This document shows, piece by piece, positions 24,253 through 32,983 of a stretch of 34,980 bases of DNA. A program made the position numbers and the translations under genes. The stretch's first letter is position 1. Each line of letters begins with the position of its first letter. Below the pieces are notes generated by a model, which ran no database searches, was not told where the DNA came from, and saw only the letters and a program-made list of their open reading frames with translations. Source of the stretch: Lachnospiraceae bacterium (GTDB lineage: Bacteria > Bacillota_A > Clostridia > Lachnospirales > Lachnospiraceae); the NCBI GenBank assembly GCA_009774465.1, contig VSNT01000024.1, positions 1,035-36,014 of the forward strand, in the 5' to 3' direction.

Positions 24253-25641
24253 ATGGAAAAAACAATGGAAAAAATTGTTGCATTGGCCAAGTCCAGAGGA
24301 TTTGTATATCCCGGTTCGGAAATTTATGGAGGACTTGCCAATACATGGGATTTTGGCAATCTGGGAGTGGAACTTAAAAACAATATTAAAAAGGCATGGT
24401 GGCAGAAGTTTGTCATGGAAAGTCCTTATAATGTGGGAGTTGACTGTGCAATTTTAATGAATCCCCAGACATGGGTGGCATCAGGCCATTTGGGAAGCTT
24501 TTCAGATCCTTTGATGGACTGCCGGGAATGTCATGAGAGGTTCCGTGCGGACAAGATTATTGAAGATTATGTGACTGAAAATGGAATTACTCTTGAATCT
24601 TCTGTGGATGGATGGAGCCAGGAGCAGATGAAGGCATTTATTGATGAACATAATATTCCCTGCCCTACCTGCGGCAAACATAATTTTACGGATATCCGTC
24701 AGTTTAATCTGATGTTTAAAACCTTTCAGGGAGTTACGGAAGATGCCAAGAATACGGTATATTTAAGACCGGAAACTGCACAGGGAATTTTTGTTAACTT
24801 TAAAAATGTGCAGAGAACTTCAAGGAAAAAGATTCCTTTTGGAATCTGTCAGGTTGGTAAATCCTTTAGAAATGAAATCACACCGGGCAACTTTATTTTC
24901 CGCGTGAGAGAATTTGAACAGATGGAAATGGAATTTTTCTGTGAGCCGGATACGGATCTTGAGTGGTTTGCTTACTGGAAGCAGTATTGTATTGACTTCT
25001 TAAAGAGCCTTGGCATGAAAGAAGAAGAGATGCGTGTGCGCGACCACGATAAGGAAGAGTTATCTTTCTATTCCAAGGCAACTACTGACATTGAATTCTT
25101 ATTCCCCTTTGGATGGGGCGAGCTGTGGGGAATTGCAGACAGAACTGATTATGACTTAACGCAGCATCAGAATGTATCAGGCCAGGATATGAGCTATTTT
25201 GATGATGAAAAGAGGGAAAAATATATCCCTTATGTAATAGAACCTTCTCTTGGTGTGGAAAGACTGTTCCTTGCAGTGCTCTGCGGCGCTTATGACGAGG
25301 AAGAGATCGGTGAGGGAGACGTGCGTACGGTACTGCATTTCCATCCGGCGCTGGCCCCTGTAAAGATTGGCGTGCTTCCCCTTTCCAAGAAATTAAACGA
25401 AGGCGCAGAAAAGATCTTTACGCAGCTTTCCAAAAAATACAACTGCGAATTTGACGACAGAGGAAACATCGGAAAGAGATACCGTCGTCAGGATGAAATC
25501 GGAACACCTTTCTGCGTTACTTATGATTTTGATTCTGAAACAGATGCCTGTGTAACAGTGAGATTCAGAGACACAATGGAACAGGAAAGAGTGGCAATTG
25601 CCGATCTTGAATCTTACTTTGCAGAAAAGCTGGCATTTTAA
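24253..25641 (+). CDS. glyS: Glycyl-tRNA synthetase (single-chain, dimeric type)
   Basis: Charges tRNA-Gly. This is the single-chain alpha2 enzyme of archaea, eukaryotes and many Firmicutes rather than the alpha2beta2 GlyQ/GlyS type. Class II motifs are visible (YPGSEIYGGLANTWDFG; FRNEITPGNFIFRVREFEQME; RPETAQGIF; LGVERLFLAVL), with a C-terminal anticodon-binding domain (ALAPVKIGVLPLSKKL). A zinc-like Cys set sits in the insertion (DCRECHERF and PCPTCGKHNF). I chose ATG 24253 because AAAGG at 24238-24242 is 10 nt upstream; ATG 24235 would add six residues but overlaps that site. Length is then 462 residues. No T-box leader is present. alaS starts 18 nt downstream. Confidence 0.97.
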   Translation: MEKTMEKIVALAKSRGFVYPGSEIYGGLANTWDFGNLGVELKNNIKKAWWQKFVMESPYNVGVDCAILMNPQTWVASGHLGSFSDPLMDCRECHERFRADKIIEDYVTENGITLESSVDGWSQEQMKAFIDEHNIPCPTCGKHNFTDIRQFNLMFKTFQGVTEDAKNTVYLRPETAQGIFVNFKNVQRTSRKKIPFGICQVGKSFRNEITPGNFIFRVREFEQMEMEFFCEPDTDLEWFAYWKQYCIDFLKSLGMKEEEMRVRDHDKEELSFYSKATTDIEFLFPFGWGELWGIADRTDYDLTQHQNVSGQDMSYFDDEKREKYIPYVIEPSLGVERLFLAVLCGAYDEEEIGEGDVRTVLHFHPALAPVKIGVLPLSKKLNEGAEKIFTQLSKKYNCEFDDRGNIGKRYRRQDEIGTPFCVTYDFDSETDACVTVRFRDTMEQERVAIADLESYFAEKLAF

Positions 25642-25659
25642 GGAAAGGATACGATTTAT

Positions 25660-28299
25660 ATGAAACAGTATGGTGTAAATGAACTTAGAAAAATGTTCCT
25701 GGAGTTTTTTGAAAGCAAGGGACATCTTGCAATGAAAAGTTTTTCACTGGTTCCCCATAATGATAACAGCCTTTTGCTGATTAATTCAGGTATGGCGCCT
25801 TTGAAGCCCTATTTTACCGGACAGGAAATTCCTCCAAGAAAGAGGGTGACTACCTGCCAGAAATGTATCCGTACAGGAGACATTGAAAATATTGGCAAGA
25901 CAGCGCGTCACGGCACCTTTTTTGAAATGCTGGGCAATTTTTCCTTTGGGGATTACTTTAAACATGAGGCAATTGCCTGGACATGGGAATTTTTAACACA
26001 GGTGGTAGGTCTTGATGCCGACAGGCTGTATCCTTCCATTTATCAGGAGGATGAAGAAGCTTTTGAGATCTGGAACAAAGAAATTGGAATTGCACCGGAG
26101 CGGATTTTCCGTTTTGGGAAAGAAGATAATTTCTGGGAACATGGTTCCGGTCCCTGCGGTCCCTGCTCAGAGGTTTATTACGACAGAGGGGAAAAATACG
26201 GTTGTGGAAAGGAAGGATGTACCGTAGGCTGCGACTGCGACAGGTACATAGAGGTATGGAACAACGTATTTACCCAGTTTGATAATGACGGACATGGAAA
26301 TTATACGGAGCTTGAGCAGAAGAACATTGATACTGGTATGGGGCTGGAAAGACTGGCAGCAGTGGTTCAGGATGTGGATTCCATTTTTGATGTGGATACG
26401 ATTTGCGCTCTTAGAAACAGAGTGTGTGAAATTTCCGGCAAGGAATATAAAGTAGAATATAAATGGGATGTTTCCATTCGTATCGTGACAGATCATATTC
26501 GTTCTGCGACCTTTATGATTTCAGATGGAATTATGCCTTCCAATGAAGGAAGGGGTTATGTGCTTCGAAGGATTATCCGCCGGGCGGCCCGCCACGGAAG
26601 ACTTCTTGGTATTTCAGGAACATTTCTTGCAGATTTAAGTAACACCGTAATTGAGGGAAGTAAGGATGGCTATCCGGAATTAGAGGAAAAGAAAGATTTT
26701 ATTTTTAACGTTCTGACACAGGAAGAAAATAAATTTAATAAGACCATTGACCAGGGCTTAAGCATTTTAAGCGAGATGGAAGAAAAAATGGTGAGGGAAG
26801 GAAAGAAATGTTTAAACGGCGCAGATGCCTTTAAGCTGTATGACACTTACGGTTTTCCTCTTGACCTTACAAAAGAAATTCTTGAAGAAAAAGGATTTAC
26901 GGTAGAGGAAGAAGGCTTTAAAAGCGCCATGAAGGAGCAGAAGGAAAAAGCCCGCTCCGCCCGTAAGGTGACCAATTACATGGGAGCGGATGTTACCGTT
27001 TACGAGTCCATTGATCCTTCCATTACTTCAAATTTTGTAGGATATGATCAATTGACATATGAATCAAAAGTTACGGTGCTTACCACGGAGACAGAGCTGG
27101 TGGAGGCTTTGACAGATGGCGAAGTTGGAACCATTATTGTTGAGGAGACACCTTTTTATGCAACTATGGGCGGCCAGTGTGCGGACACCGGAATTATTTC
27201 CTGTGGGGAAGGAGAATTTCAGGTAGAAGATACGGTAAAACTTCTTGGCGGAAAAGTTGGTCATATTGGTAAAGTGACAAAAGGAATGATTAAAACAGGA
27301 GATATGGTTACTTTACAGGTAAACGAGGCAAACAGAAGCGATACCTGTAAAAATCACAGTGCTACCCATCTTCTCCAGAAAGCGTTGCGCACAGTGCTTG
27401 GAACCCATGTGGAGCAGGCAGGATCTTTTGTAAATGGCGACCGGTTGCGGTTTGATTTCAGCCATTTTTCAGCCATGACAAAAGAAGAACTGGATCAGGT
27501 TGAAAAAATTGTGAATGAAAAAATTACGCAGGCCCTTCCTGTAGAAACGAAAGTAATGAGCATTGAAGATGCCAAGAAAACAGGAGCAATGGCTCTTTTT
27601 GGTGAAAAATATGGAGAGAGCGTAAGAGTGGTGCAAATGGGCGACTTTTCCACTGAATTATGTGGCGGTACTCATGTATCAAACACATCCTCTATTATGC
27701 TGTTTAAAATTGTTTCTGAAAGCGGCGTTGCTGCAGGCGTCAGAAGAATAGAAGCACTTACCGGAAATGGCGTATTAAATTATTATGGGGAAATGGAAGA
27801 CACCCTTCACAAAGCGGCAGCGGCAGTAAAAGCTTCCCCCTCAGAACTGGTTGCAAAAGTGGAGCATCTGATGGCAGATTTAAAAGCTCTTCAAAGCGAA
27901 AATGAATCCCTAAAGAGCAAGGCGGCAAAGGATGCACTGGGGAATGTAATGGACCAGGTAGTAGAAGTAAAAGGCGTAAAGCTTCTTGCGGCTAAAGTAT
28001 CCGGCGTGGATATGAACGGACTTCGTGATTTGGGAGATCAGTTAAAGGCCAAGCTGAAAGAGGGCGTGATTGTACTGATTTCTGACATGGATGGCAGAGT
28101 TAATATGGTTGCTATGGCTACCGATGAAGCTTTAAAGAATGGTGCGCATGCCGGAAATCTGATTAAAGGAATTGCAGCACTGGTTGGCGGCGGCGGCGGC
28201 GGACGTCCCAATATGGCTCAGGCCGGCGGAAAGAATCCGGCAGGAATTGACAGAGCCATTGCAGAAGCCAAAAAGGTGCTGGAAGGCCAGATAAAGTAA
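25660..28299 (+). CDS. alaS: Alanyl-tRNA synthetase
   Basis: Charges tRNA-Ala and clears Ser/Gly mischarged tRNA. At 879 residues it is full length. Catalytic domain: MAPLKPYF, motif 2 around RHGTFFEMLGNFSFGDYFK, and motif 3 GRGYVLRRIIRRA. The editing domain has H566-x-x-x-H570 (HSATH) and C668/H672 (CGGTH). The C-Ala domain carries the coiled-coil dimerisation segment and the GGGGGGRP stretch near 835. Cys-rich CGKEGCTVGCDCDR near 190 fits a metal site seen in some bacterial AlaRS. AGGAAAGG lies about 12 nt before the ATG. It follows glyS by 18 nt; the pair is an aminoacyl-tRNA synthetase operon. Confidence 0.98.
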   Translation: MKQYGVNELRKMFLEFFESKGHLAMKSFSLVPHNDNSLLLINSGMAPLKPYFTGQEIPPRKRVTTCQKCIRTGDIENIGKTARHGTFFEMLGNFSFGDYFKHEAIAWTWEFLTQVVGLDADRLYPSIYQEDEEAFEIWNKEIGIAPERIFRFGKEDNFWEHGSGPCGPCSEVYYDRGEKYGCGKEGCTVGCDCDRYIEVWNNVFTQFDNDGHGNYTELEQKNIDTGMGLERLAAVVQDVDSIFDVDTICALRNRVCEISGKEYKVEYKWDVSIRIVTDHIRSATFMISDGIMPSNEGRGYVLRRIIRRAARHGRLLGISGTFLADLSNTVIEGSKDGYPELEEKKDFIFNVLTQEENKFNKTIDQGLSILSEMEEKMVREGKKCLNGADAFKLYDTYGFPLDLTKEILEEKGFTVEEEGFKSAMKEQKEKARSARKVTNYMGADVTVYESIDPSITSNFVGYDQLTYESKVTVLTTETELVEALTDGEVGTIIVEETPFYATMGGQCADTGIISCGEGEFQVEDTVKLLGGKVGHIGKVTKGMIKTGDMVTLQVNEANRSDTCKNHSATHLLQKALRTVLGTHVEQAGSFVNGDRLRFDFSHFSAMTKEELDQVEKIVNEKITQALPVETKVMSIEDAKKTGAMALFGEKYGESVRVVQMGDFSTELCGGTHVSNTSSIMLFKIVSESGVAAGVRRIEALTGNGVLNYYGEMEDTLHKAAAAVKASPSELVAKVEHLMADLKALQSENESLKSKAAKDALGNVMDQVVEVKGVKLLAAKVSGVDMNGLRDLGDQLKAKLKEGVIVLISDMDGRVNMVAMATDEALKNGAHAGNLIKGIAALVGGGGGGRPNMAQAGGKNPAGIDRAIAEAKKVLEGQIK

Positions 28300-28315
28300 T
28301 TTTTTAAAATAGTGA

Positions 28316-28343
28316 TTGACGTAAGGAAAATATGTGATATAAT
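28316..28343 (+). promoter_or_regulatory. Strong promoter for rpsU
   Basis: TTGACG (28316-28321), 16 nt, TATAAT (28338-28343), with TGA at 28335-28337 giving the extended -10. This is the best sigma-A match in the window. Transcription would start near 28350, leaving a leader of about 90 nt before rpsU. Confidence 0.8.
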
Positions 28344-28387
28344 TGTACTAGTGTATGTGAATATGCATACATATGCAATACGAAAAA

Positions 28388-28427
28388 CCCAATCAGTCAT
28401 TGTTACTAGGAAGGGACTGAAGGGAGG
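28388..28427 (+). promoter_or_regulatory. Predicted Shine-Dalgarno-sequestering hairpin in rpsU leader
   Basis: TCAGTC (28393-28398) pairs with GACTGA (28415-28420), extended by CCC (28388-28390) pairing with GGG (28422-28424) across a 2/1 internal loop. The GGG belongs to AGGGAGG (28421-28427), the rpsU ribosome-binding site, so the fold would hide it. It may be a translational control element, for example for autoregulation; this is inference from pairing only. Confidence 0.45.
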
Positions 28428-28439
28428 TCAGGGTGTAAG

Positions 28440-28616
28440 ATGTCAAATGTAATCGTAAAAGAAAACGAAACTTTAGACAGCGCGTTACGTCGCTTTAAAA
28501 GAAGTTGCGCAAAGGCTGGTATTCAGCAGGAGATTCGTAAAAGAGAACATTACGAAAAGCCAAGCGTAAGACGCAAAAAGAAATCTGAAGCAGCAAGAAA
28601 ACGTAAATATAACTAA
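28440..28616 (+). CDS. rpsU: 30S ribosomal protein S21
   Basis: A 58-residue small basic protein of the 30S platform, beside the 3' end of 16S rRNA. The whole family pattern is visible: an N-terminal strand (MSNVIVKENETLDSALRR), FKRSCAKAG, then the basic helix (EIRKREHYEKPSVRRKKK, ending ARKRKYN). Length matches S21. The ribosome binding site AGGGAGG (28421-28427) is 12 nt before the ATG and is predicted to be paired in a leader hairpin. The gene has its own strong promoter, separate from alaS, and a downstream hairpin. Confidence 0.98.
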   Translation: MSNVIVKENETLDSALRRFKRSCAKAGIQQEIRKREHYEKPSVRRKKKSEAARKRKYN

Positions 28617-28626
28617 TTTATAGCGT

Positions 28627-28669
28627 GCAACGTAAAGTCCTTGATGAAAACCAAGGACTTTCTTGTTGC
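28627..28669 (+). terminator. Hairpin after rpsU, probable terminator
   Basis: A perfect 9-bp stem, AAAGTCCTT (28634-28642) with AAGGACTTT (28653-28661), followed by TTTCTTGTT. Outer bases GCAAC (28627-28631) and GTTGC (28665-28669) can pair too, enclosing the U-rich tail. Most likely a rho-independent terminator of average quality. Confidence 0.6.
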
Positions 28670-28684
28670 TGAACAATGTTTGCA

Positions 28685-28705
28685 GCAGTTTCATCATGAA
28701 ACTGC
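28685..28705. repeat. Perfect 10-bp dyad upstream of the CmpB-like gene
   Basis: GCAGTTTCAT and ATGAAACTGC are exact inverse complements separated by a single C. The 1-nt centre favours a protein-binding operator over an RNA hairpin, though a hairpin with a small loop is possible. It lies 33-53 nt before the next gene. Confidence 0.5.
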
Positions 28706-28737
28706 CGTGTGATACATAGAAAAAGGGGATGAAATCT

Positions 28738-29331
28738 ATGTGGACAAGGGAATTGATGGGTACGGATGTGTATCATTTGATTTCGGCGTTTATTATTTAC
28801 AGCATGGTTGGATGGCTGGTTGAGTCTATTTACATGTCGTTTTGTAACAGAAGGCTGACGAACCGGGGGTTTGGAAGAGGGCCTTTTTGTCCAATTTATG
28901 GATTTGGCGGTGTTTTGGGATATCTGATTCTGCATCCGCTCAGTAAAAATCTGATAGAGCTTTATCTGGCCGGTGCGGTTTTGGCAACAGTCTTTGAGTA
29001 TCTGGTAGGCAGGATCATGCTTAAGGTTTTTGGCGAAGTTTGGTGGGATTATAATGAGAAGCCATGTAATTATCAGGGGATTATCTGTCTGGAAAGTACA
29101 ATTGCGTGGGGATTTTATGCTATCATTATCATTACCTTTCTTCATGGAAAGATTTTAAGCATTATTGACAGATTTGATATGGGCTGGGGAGTAAGAGCCT
29201 GTAAACTGGTGCTTTTTCTTGTACTGATAGATTATACAGTCAAATTAATGAATATTTTTCATATCAGCATTAAGGAGCAAAAAGACAGGCTGGTTGACGC
29301 CTATCAGTCCTTCCGGGCAAGATGGTATTAA
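28738..29331 (+). CDS. CmpB-like putative ABC-transporter permease-type membrane protein
   Basis: A 197-residue integral membrane protein with about five hydrophobic segments. GWLVESIY, NRGFGRGPFCPIYGFGG and the following FEYLVGRIMLKVFGEVWWDYN and LESTIAWGF blocks are characteristic of the ABC_trans_CmpB family (PF06541), named as transporter-like but without an established substrate. I chose ATG 28738 because AAGGGG at 28723-28728 is 9 nt upstream; ATG 28729 touches that site and cannot use it. There is no ATP-binding partner beside it, so the ABC-transporter label should be treated with caution. Confidence 0.85.
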   Translation: MWTRELMGTDVYHLISAFIIYSMVGWLVESIYMSFCNRRLTNRGFGRGPFCPIYGFGGVLGYLILHPLSKNLIELYLAGAVLATVFEYLVGRIMLKVFGEVWWDYNEKPCNYQGIICLESTIAWGFYAIIIITFLHGKILSIIDRFDMGWGVRACKLVLFLVLIDYTVKLMNIFHISIKEQKDRLVDAYQSFRARWY

Positions 29332-29425
29332 AAAGCATATGTATTTTTAGAAAAAGTAGTACTTGCATTTTTATAAATTTAAAACATATCCATAGTAATA
29401 GAATACATAAGGGGAGAGCAATTAC

Positions 29426-30592
29426 GTGAATAAATTATTGAAAGTAACCCTATGCTATGTGATGTGTTTTATTTTTTTACTAATGATGCCATTAGAGGCG
29501 GCAGCAGCCCCGGAAGTGGAAGCTCCTTCTTACATATTGATGGAAGCGTCCACCGGAAAGGTCATCTGTGAAGAAAACGCGCAGGAAAGACGCAGTCCGG
29601 CCAGTATTACAAAGATTATGACGCTGCTTGTGATTTTTGATCATCTTGGAACAGGAAGAGTAAGGCTTGACAGTGAAGTGATGACCAGTGCATACGCCAA
29701 ATCTATGGGGGGTTCACAGGTTTTTCTGGAGGAAGGTGAAGTCCAGACGCTGGAAACCATTATTAAGTGTATTGCAGTGGCCTCCGGAAATGATGCCAGT
29801 GTGGCGGCAGCGGAATATATTGCCGGCAGCGAAGCAGAGTTTGTGAAGCTGATGAACCAAAGAGCGGAAGATATGGGGCTTACGGATACTCATTTTGAGG
29901 ACTGCTGCGGCTTAAGCGACTCTGATGAGCATTATACATCTGCAAAAGATGTGGCGATCATGTCCAGAGAACTGATTACAAAATATCCACAAATACTTGA
30001 CTACACGAAGATCTGGATGGAGGATATTACCCATGTGACCAATCAGGGCACAAGTAATTTTACCTTATCCAGCACCAATAAACTACTTAAGATGTATGAA
30101 TGGACGACAGGGTTAAAGACCGGTTCTACCAGTAAGGCGCTGTATTGTCTTTCAGCCACTGCCAGTAAGGAAAATATTGATCTGATTGCAGTGGTAATGG
30201 GTTCTCCCACAAATAAATCAAGATTTCAGGATGCCATGACCTTGTTGAATTATGGGTACAGTGTCAGTGCAATGTATGAAGATACCAATGAAGACCAGCT
30301 TCCGGGTGTTCCGGTAAAGGGTGGAATGCTGGATGAGCTGCCTGTTGTTTATAAGGAGCCTTTCAGGTATCTTGACATTACAGGGAGTGACCTTGGCGGT
30401 ATCGAAAAAACAATTTCCCTGCCAGGAGAAGTACGGGCGCCTGTTAAGAGGGGCGATGCAATCGGGGAAGCTGTTTATAAGCTGAATGGACAGAGGATAG
30501 GAAGTGTGTCTATTCTTGCAGATGTAACAATCGATAAGGCAGGATATAAGGACTATCTGGTGAAAGTATGGAAGCTGTTCTGCAGGCTTTAA
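29426..30592 (+). CDS. dacF: D-alanyl-D-alanine carboxypeptidase (DacF-like PBP)
   Basis: Low-molecular-weight penicillin-binding protein that trims the terminal D-Ala from peptidoglycan stem peptides. GTG start with GGGGAG about 9 nt upstream. The signal peptide is hydrophobic residues 7-23 with a likely cut after AAAA near 28. Catalytic motifs are all present: S60-I-T-K63, S120-G-N122 and K231-T-G233. A C-terminal PBP5-type beta domain (about 285-370) ends in a short amphipathic tail (YLVKVWKLFCRL) that probably anchors it to the membrane. The gene-free 94 nt upstream are AT-rich without a convincing promoter. The homolog at 33558-34844 is a second copy of the activity. Confidence 0.93.
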   Translation: MNKLLKVTLCYVMCFIFLLMMPLEAAAAPEVEAPSYILMEASTGKVICEENAQERRSPASITKIMTLLVIFDHLGTGRVRLDSEVMTSAYAKSMGGSQVFLEEGEVQTLETIIKCIAVASGNDASVAAAEYIAGSEAEFVKLMNQRAEDMGLTDTHFEDCCGLSDSDEHYTSAKDVAIMSRELITKYPQILDYTKIWMEDITHVTNQGTSNFTLSSTNKLLKMYEWTTGLKTGSTSKALYCLSATASKENIDLIAVVMGSPTNKSRFQDAMTLLNYGYSVSAMYEDTNEDQLPGVPVKGGMLDELPVVYKEPFRYLDITGSDLGGIEKTISLPGEVRAPVKRGDAIGEAVYKLNGQRIGSVSILADVTIDKAGYKDYLVKVWKLFCRL

Positions 30593-30638
30593 ATGTGTAT
30601 AATAAACATATATCTGCAGGCGGGAAAGGAAAAGAAAT

Positions 30639-31490
30639 TTGGCAGTATTTTTTTGTGTGATTGCATTTTTTTTGTTTTTCTTTATAGTTGTAATGATTTT
30701 AGACTGCAATCGCTTTGTGGTAAGAAATTACAGGTGCAGGAAAGAAAAACTTAAGAAGGATGTAAAAGTCATCCTTCTTTCTGACCTGCATAATAAATCT
30801 TTTGGAAAGGGAAATGCAAGGCTCCTTAAGGTTATTGATCAAATTGCGCCGGACATGATTCTGATTGCAGGGGATATGTATACTTCTGCAGCAGGAGGCG
30901 GTACTGAGACAGCAGCAGAGCTGGTCTGCACATTGGCAAAGAGGTATCCGGTTTATTATGGCAATGGCAACCATGAGCAAAAGACCAGACTTTTTCCCAG
31001 GGAATTTTCAGATATGTACCGGAAATTTTCAGAAAAAATTGCAGAGGCAGGCGTCGTTCACCTGATGAATGAAAAGGTAAGCCTGCCCAATTTGAATATG
31101 GATATTTATGGACTGGAAATTGACAGGGAATATTATCAAAAGTTTAAAGAAATTAAGATGGAGGAGGCCTATCTTGAAAAGCTTCTTGGAAAGCCGGATA
31201 AAGACAGAGTTTCCTTATTAATTGCCCATAATCCGGATTATTTTAAAAGTTATGCTGCATGGGGGGCGGATCTGGTGGTTTCAGGCCATGTGCACGGAGG
31301 GCTCATGAGGCTTCCGGTGTTAGGGGGAGTGATTTCTCCGGCAATACGCCTTTTCCCCAAGTATGATGGAGGAGCGTTTAAAGAGCGGGATGCGGTTATG
31401 ATTTTGGGAAGAGGACTTGGAACTCATACGCTTCCGGTCAGAATCTTTAACCCGGGGGAATTAGTGGTGATAGAACTGACCTCCAAATAA
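30639..31490 (+). CDS. Membrane-anchored calcineurin-like metallophosphoesterase (YkuE-like)
   Basis: A 283-residue phosphoesterase. The frame starts at TTG 30639 with AAAGGA at 30625-30630 about 8 nt upstream. An N-terminal membrane helix (2-21) is followed by the metallophosphoesterase domain: D49-x-H51 (LSDLHN), G-D79 (IAGDM), GNGN111-H112-E, AHNP, and S-G-H-V-H-G-G. These are the full set of dinuclear-metal ligands. YkuE-type proteins are envelope-associated; the substrate is not clear, with pyrophosphate lipids or nucleotides as possibilities. TATAAT occurs at 30598-30603 without a good -35. It sits between dacF and deoC. Confidence 0.9.
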   Translation: MAVFFCVIAFFLFFFIVVMILDCNRFVVRNYRCRKEKLKKDVKVILLSDLHNKSFGKGNARLLKVIDQIAPDMILIAGDMYTSAAGGGTETAAELVCTLAKRYPVYYGNGNHEQKTRLFPREFSDMYRKFSEKIAEAGVVHLMNEKVSLPNLNMDIYGLEIDREYYQKFKEIKMEEAYLEKLLGKPDKDRVSLLIAHNPDYFKSYAAWGADLVVSGHVHGGLMRLPVLGGVISPAIRLFPKYDGGAFKERDAVMILGRGLGTHTLPVRIFNPGELVVIELTSK

Positions 31491-31502
31491 GCTGTGCTAA
31501 AG

Positions 31503-31531
31503 TTGACTAAGCAAATAATACATGTTAAACT
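31503..31531 (+). promoter_or_regulatory. Extended -10 promoter for deoC
   Basis: TTGACT (31503-31508), 17 nt, TAAACT (31526-31531), preceded by TGT at 31523-31525 (TGn form). Transcription near 31538 would exclude ATG 31522 as a start and leaves a leader of about 20 nt before ATG 31558. Confidence 0.65.
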
Positions 31532-31557
31532 ATTGGACTGGAAAGGTATGGAAAAAG

Positions 31558-32193
31558 ATGGATCACAAGTTATTTGATCATACGATTTTAAAAGCGGATG
31601 CAGATGCAGCGTCGGTGAAAAAGCTTTGTGATGAGGCAAAAGAATATGGATTTATGTCTGTCTGTGTGAATGGGTATTACACCGGATATGCTGCAAAGCA
31701 GTTGGAAGGAACCGACATCAGGGTATGTACGGTGGTAGGATTTCCTTTAGGTCAGATGGCAGCACGTGCCAAGGCGGCGGAGGCAGCCATTGCAGTGGAA
31801 GATGGTGCAGAAGAAATTGATATGGTAATTAATGTCGCTGCATTAAAGGACAGGCTATATGAGGTGGTACTTGAAGATATCAAAGGGGTAAAAAAAGCAT
31901 GCGGCGGCGCACTTTTAAAGGTAATTATTGAAACCTGCCTGTTAACAGATGAGGAAAAGGTGAAGGCCTGCCAGCTTGCAAAAGAAGCGGGGGCTGACTT
32001 TGTCAAAACGTCCACAGGATTTTCCACAGAAGGAGCGAAAGTGGAGGATGTAAAACTGATGCGCGGCGTTGTAGGGACAACAATGGGCGTAAAGGCTTCC
32101 GGTGGAATTAGAGATAAAGAAACAGCACAGGCAATGATAAAGGCTGGGGCGAACCGGTTGGGAACCAGTGCCACAGTTACCATCTGCACTTAA
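31558..32193 (+). CDS. deoC: Deoxyribose-phosphate aldolase
   Basis: Splits 2-deoxyribose-5-phosphate into glyceraldehyde-3-phosphate and acetaldehyde in deoxynucleoside catabolism. From ATG 31558 it is 211 residues, within the usual range, and begins in the family manner (MDHKLFDHTIL). GAAAGG lies about 11 nt upstream, and the promoter at 31503-31531 rules out the earlier ATG. Schiff-base Lys is K150 in DFVKTSTGF; partner Lys K179 is in GVKASGGIRD; D88 lies in EEIDMVINV. The C-terminus (GANRLGTSATVTICT) is short but ordinary. No deo operon partners (deoA, deoB, pyn) are nearby. Confidence 0.96.
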   Translation: MDHKLFDHTILKADADAASVKKLCDEAKEYGFMSVCVNGYYTGYAAKQLEGTDIRVCTVVGFPLGQMAARAKAAEAAIAVEDGAEEIDMVINVAALKDRLYEVVLEDIKGVKKACGGALLKVIIETCLLTDEEKVKACQLAKEAGADFVKTSTGFSTEGAKVEDVKLMRGVVGTTMGVKASGGIRDKETAQAMIKAGANRLGTSATVTICT

Positions 32194-32224
32194 GGGTTCA
32201 ACCAGGAAAGGCACGGAAATAAAA

Positions 32225-32971
32225 ATGGCAATATCGGTAAAACTGCAGGCGTTTGAAGGCCCTCTTGACCTGCTTTTGCATTTAATAGAAAAGAACAAAG
32301 TGGATATCTATGATATTCCAATTGTTGAAATTACAGCTCAGTATCTGGATTATATTAAAGCAATGGAAACCCAGGACATGAATGTGATGAGTGAGTTTCT
32401 GGTGATGGCGGCCACGCTTTTGGATATTAAATGCAAGATGCTTCTTCCAAAGGAAATAAATGAAGAAGGGGAAGAGGAAGATCCCAGGGCCGAACTGGTG
32501 CAGAAGCTGTTAGAGTATAAAATGTATAAATATATGTCTTATGAGCTGAAGGACAGGCAGGTGGATGCTGCCCGGACGCTTTTTAAAGACAGGACGCTTC
32601 CAAAAGAAATTGAGGAATATAAGCCGCCTGTGGATATGCAGGAGCTTTTGGGAGACGCGGATCTAAGGAAGCTTCAGATGCTTTTTAAGACGGTTATGCG
32701 CAGGCAGGAAGATAAGATTGATCCTGTCAGGAGCACGTTTGGAAAGATTGAAAAAGATGAAGTGGACATGGATTTAAAAACCACCTTTGTGGAGGCTTAT
32801 ATTCAGACACATAAGACTTTCAGTTTTAAAGTGCTGTTGGAAAAGCAGAAAAGTAAAATGGAAATAATAGTGACATTTCTTGTGATTCTTGAGCTGATGA
32901 AGCTGGGAAAAATTTTTATTGTGCAGGAAAATACATTTGATGATATAATGATCACTTCAAATGAAGCATAG
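32225..32971 (+). CDS. scpA: Segregation and condensation protein A
   Basis: Kleisin subunit that bridges SMC heads together with ScpB in chromosome condensation. ATG 32225 is preferred because the family begins near VKLQAFEGPLDLLLHLIE; an upstream in-frame ATG (32168) lies inside deoC and lacks a site. AGGAAAGG (32204-32211) is 13 nt upstream. The 248-residue product has the N-terminal SMC-binding helices (DIYDIPIVEITAQYLDYI), the acidic middle segment (NEEGEEEDPRAELVQ) and the C-terminal winged helix (VTFLVILELMKLGKI). It overlaps no gene, and scpB starts 12 nt downstream. Confidence 0.97.
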   Translation: MAISVKLQAFEGPLDLLLHLIEKNKVDIYDIPIVEITAQYLDYIKAMETQDMNVMSEFLVMAATLLDIKCKMLLPKEINEEGEEEDPRAELVQKLLEYKMYKYMSYELKDRQVDAARTLFKDRTLPKEIEEYKPPVDMQELLGDADLRKLQMLFKTVMRRQEDKIDPVRSTFGKIEKDEVDMDLKTTFVEAYIQTHKTFSFKVLLEKQKSKMEIIVTFLVILELMKLGKIFIVQENTFDDIMITSNEA

Positions 32972-32983
32972 GAGGCGGCAGAG

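Noticed and set aside
24228..25660. T-box leader for glyS or alaS
   Set aside because: glyS follows the lipoprotein gene by 25 nt and alaS follows glyS by 18 nt, so there is no room for a T-box.
28618..29145. 175-codon minus-strand frame
   Set aside because: Antisense to the CmpB-like gene and rpsU hairpin; full of Pro, Asn, Gln and His, a typical shadow.
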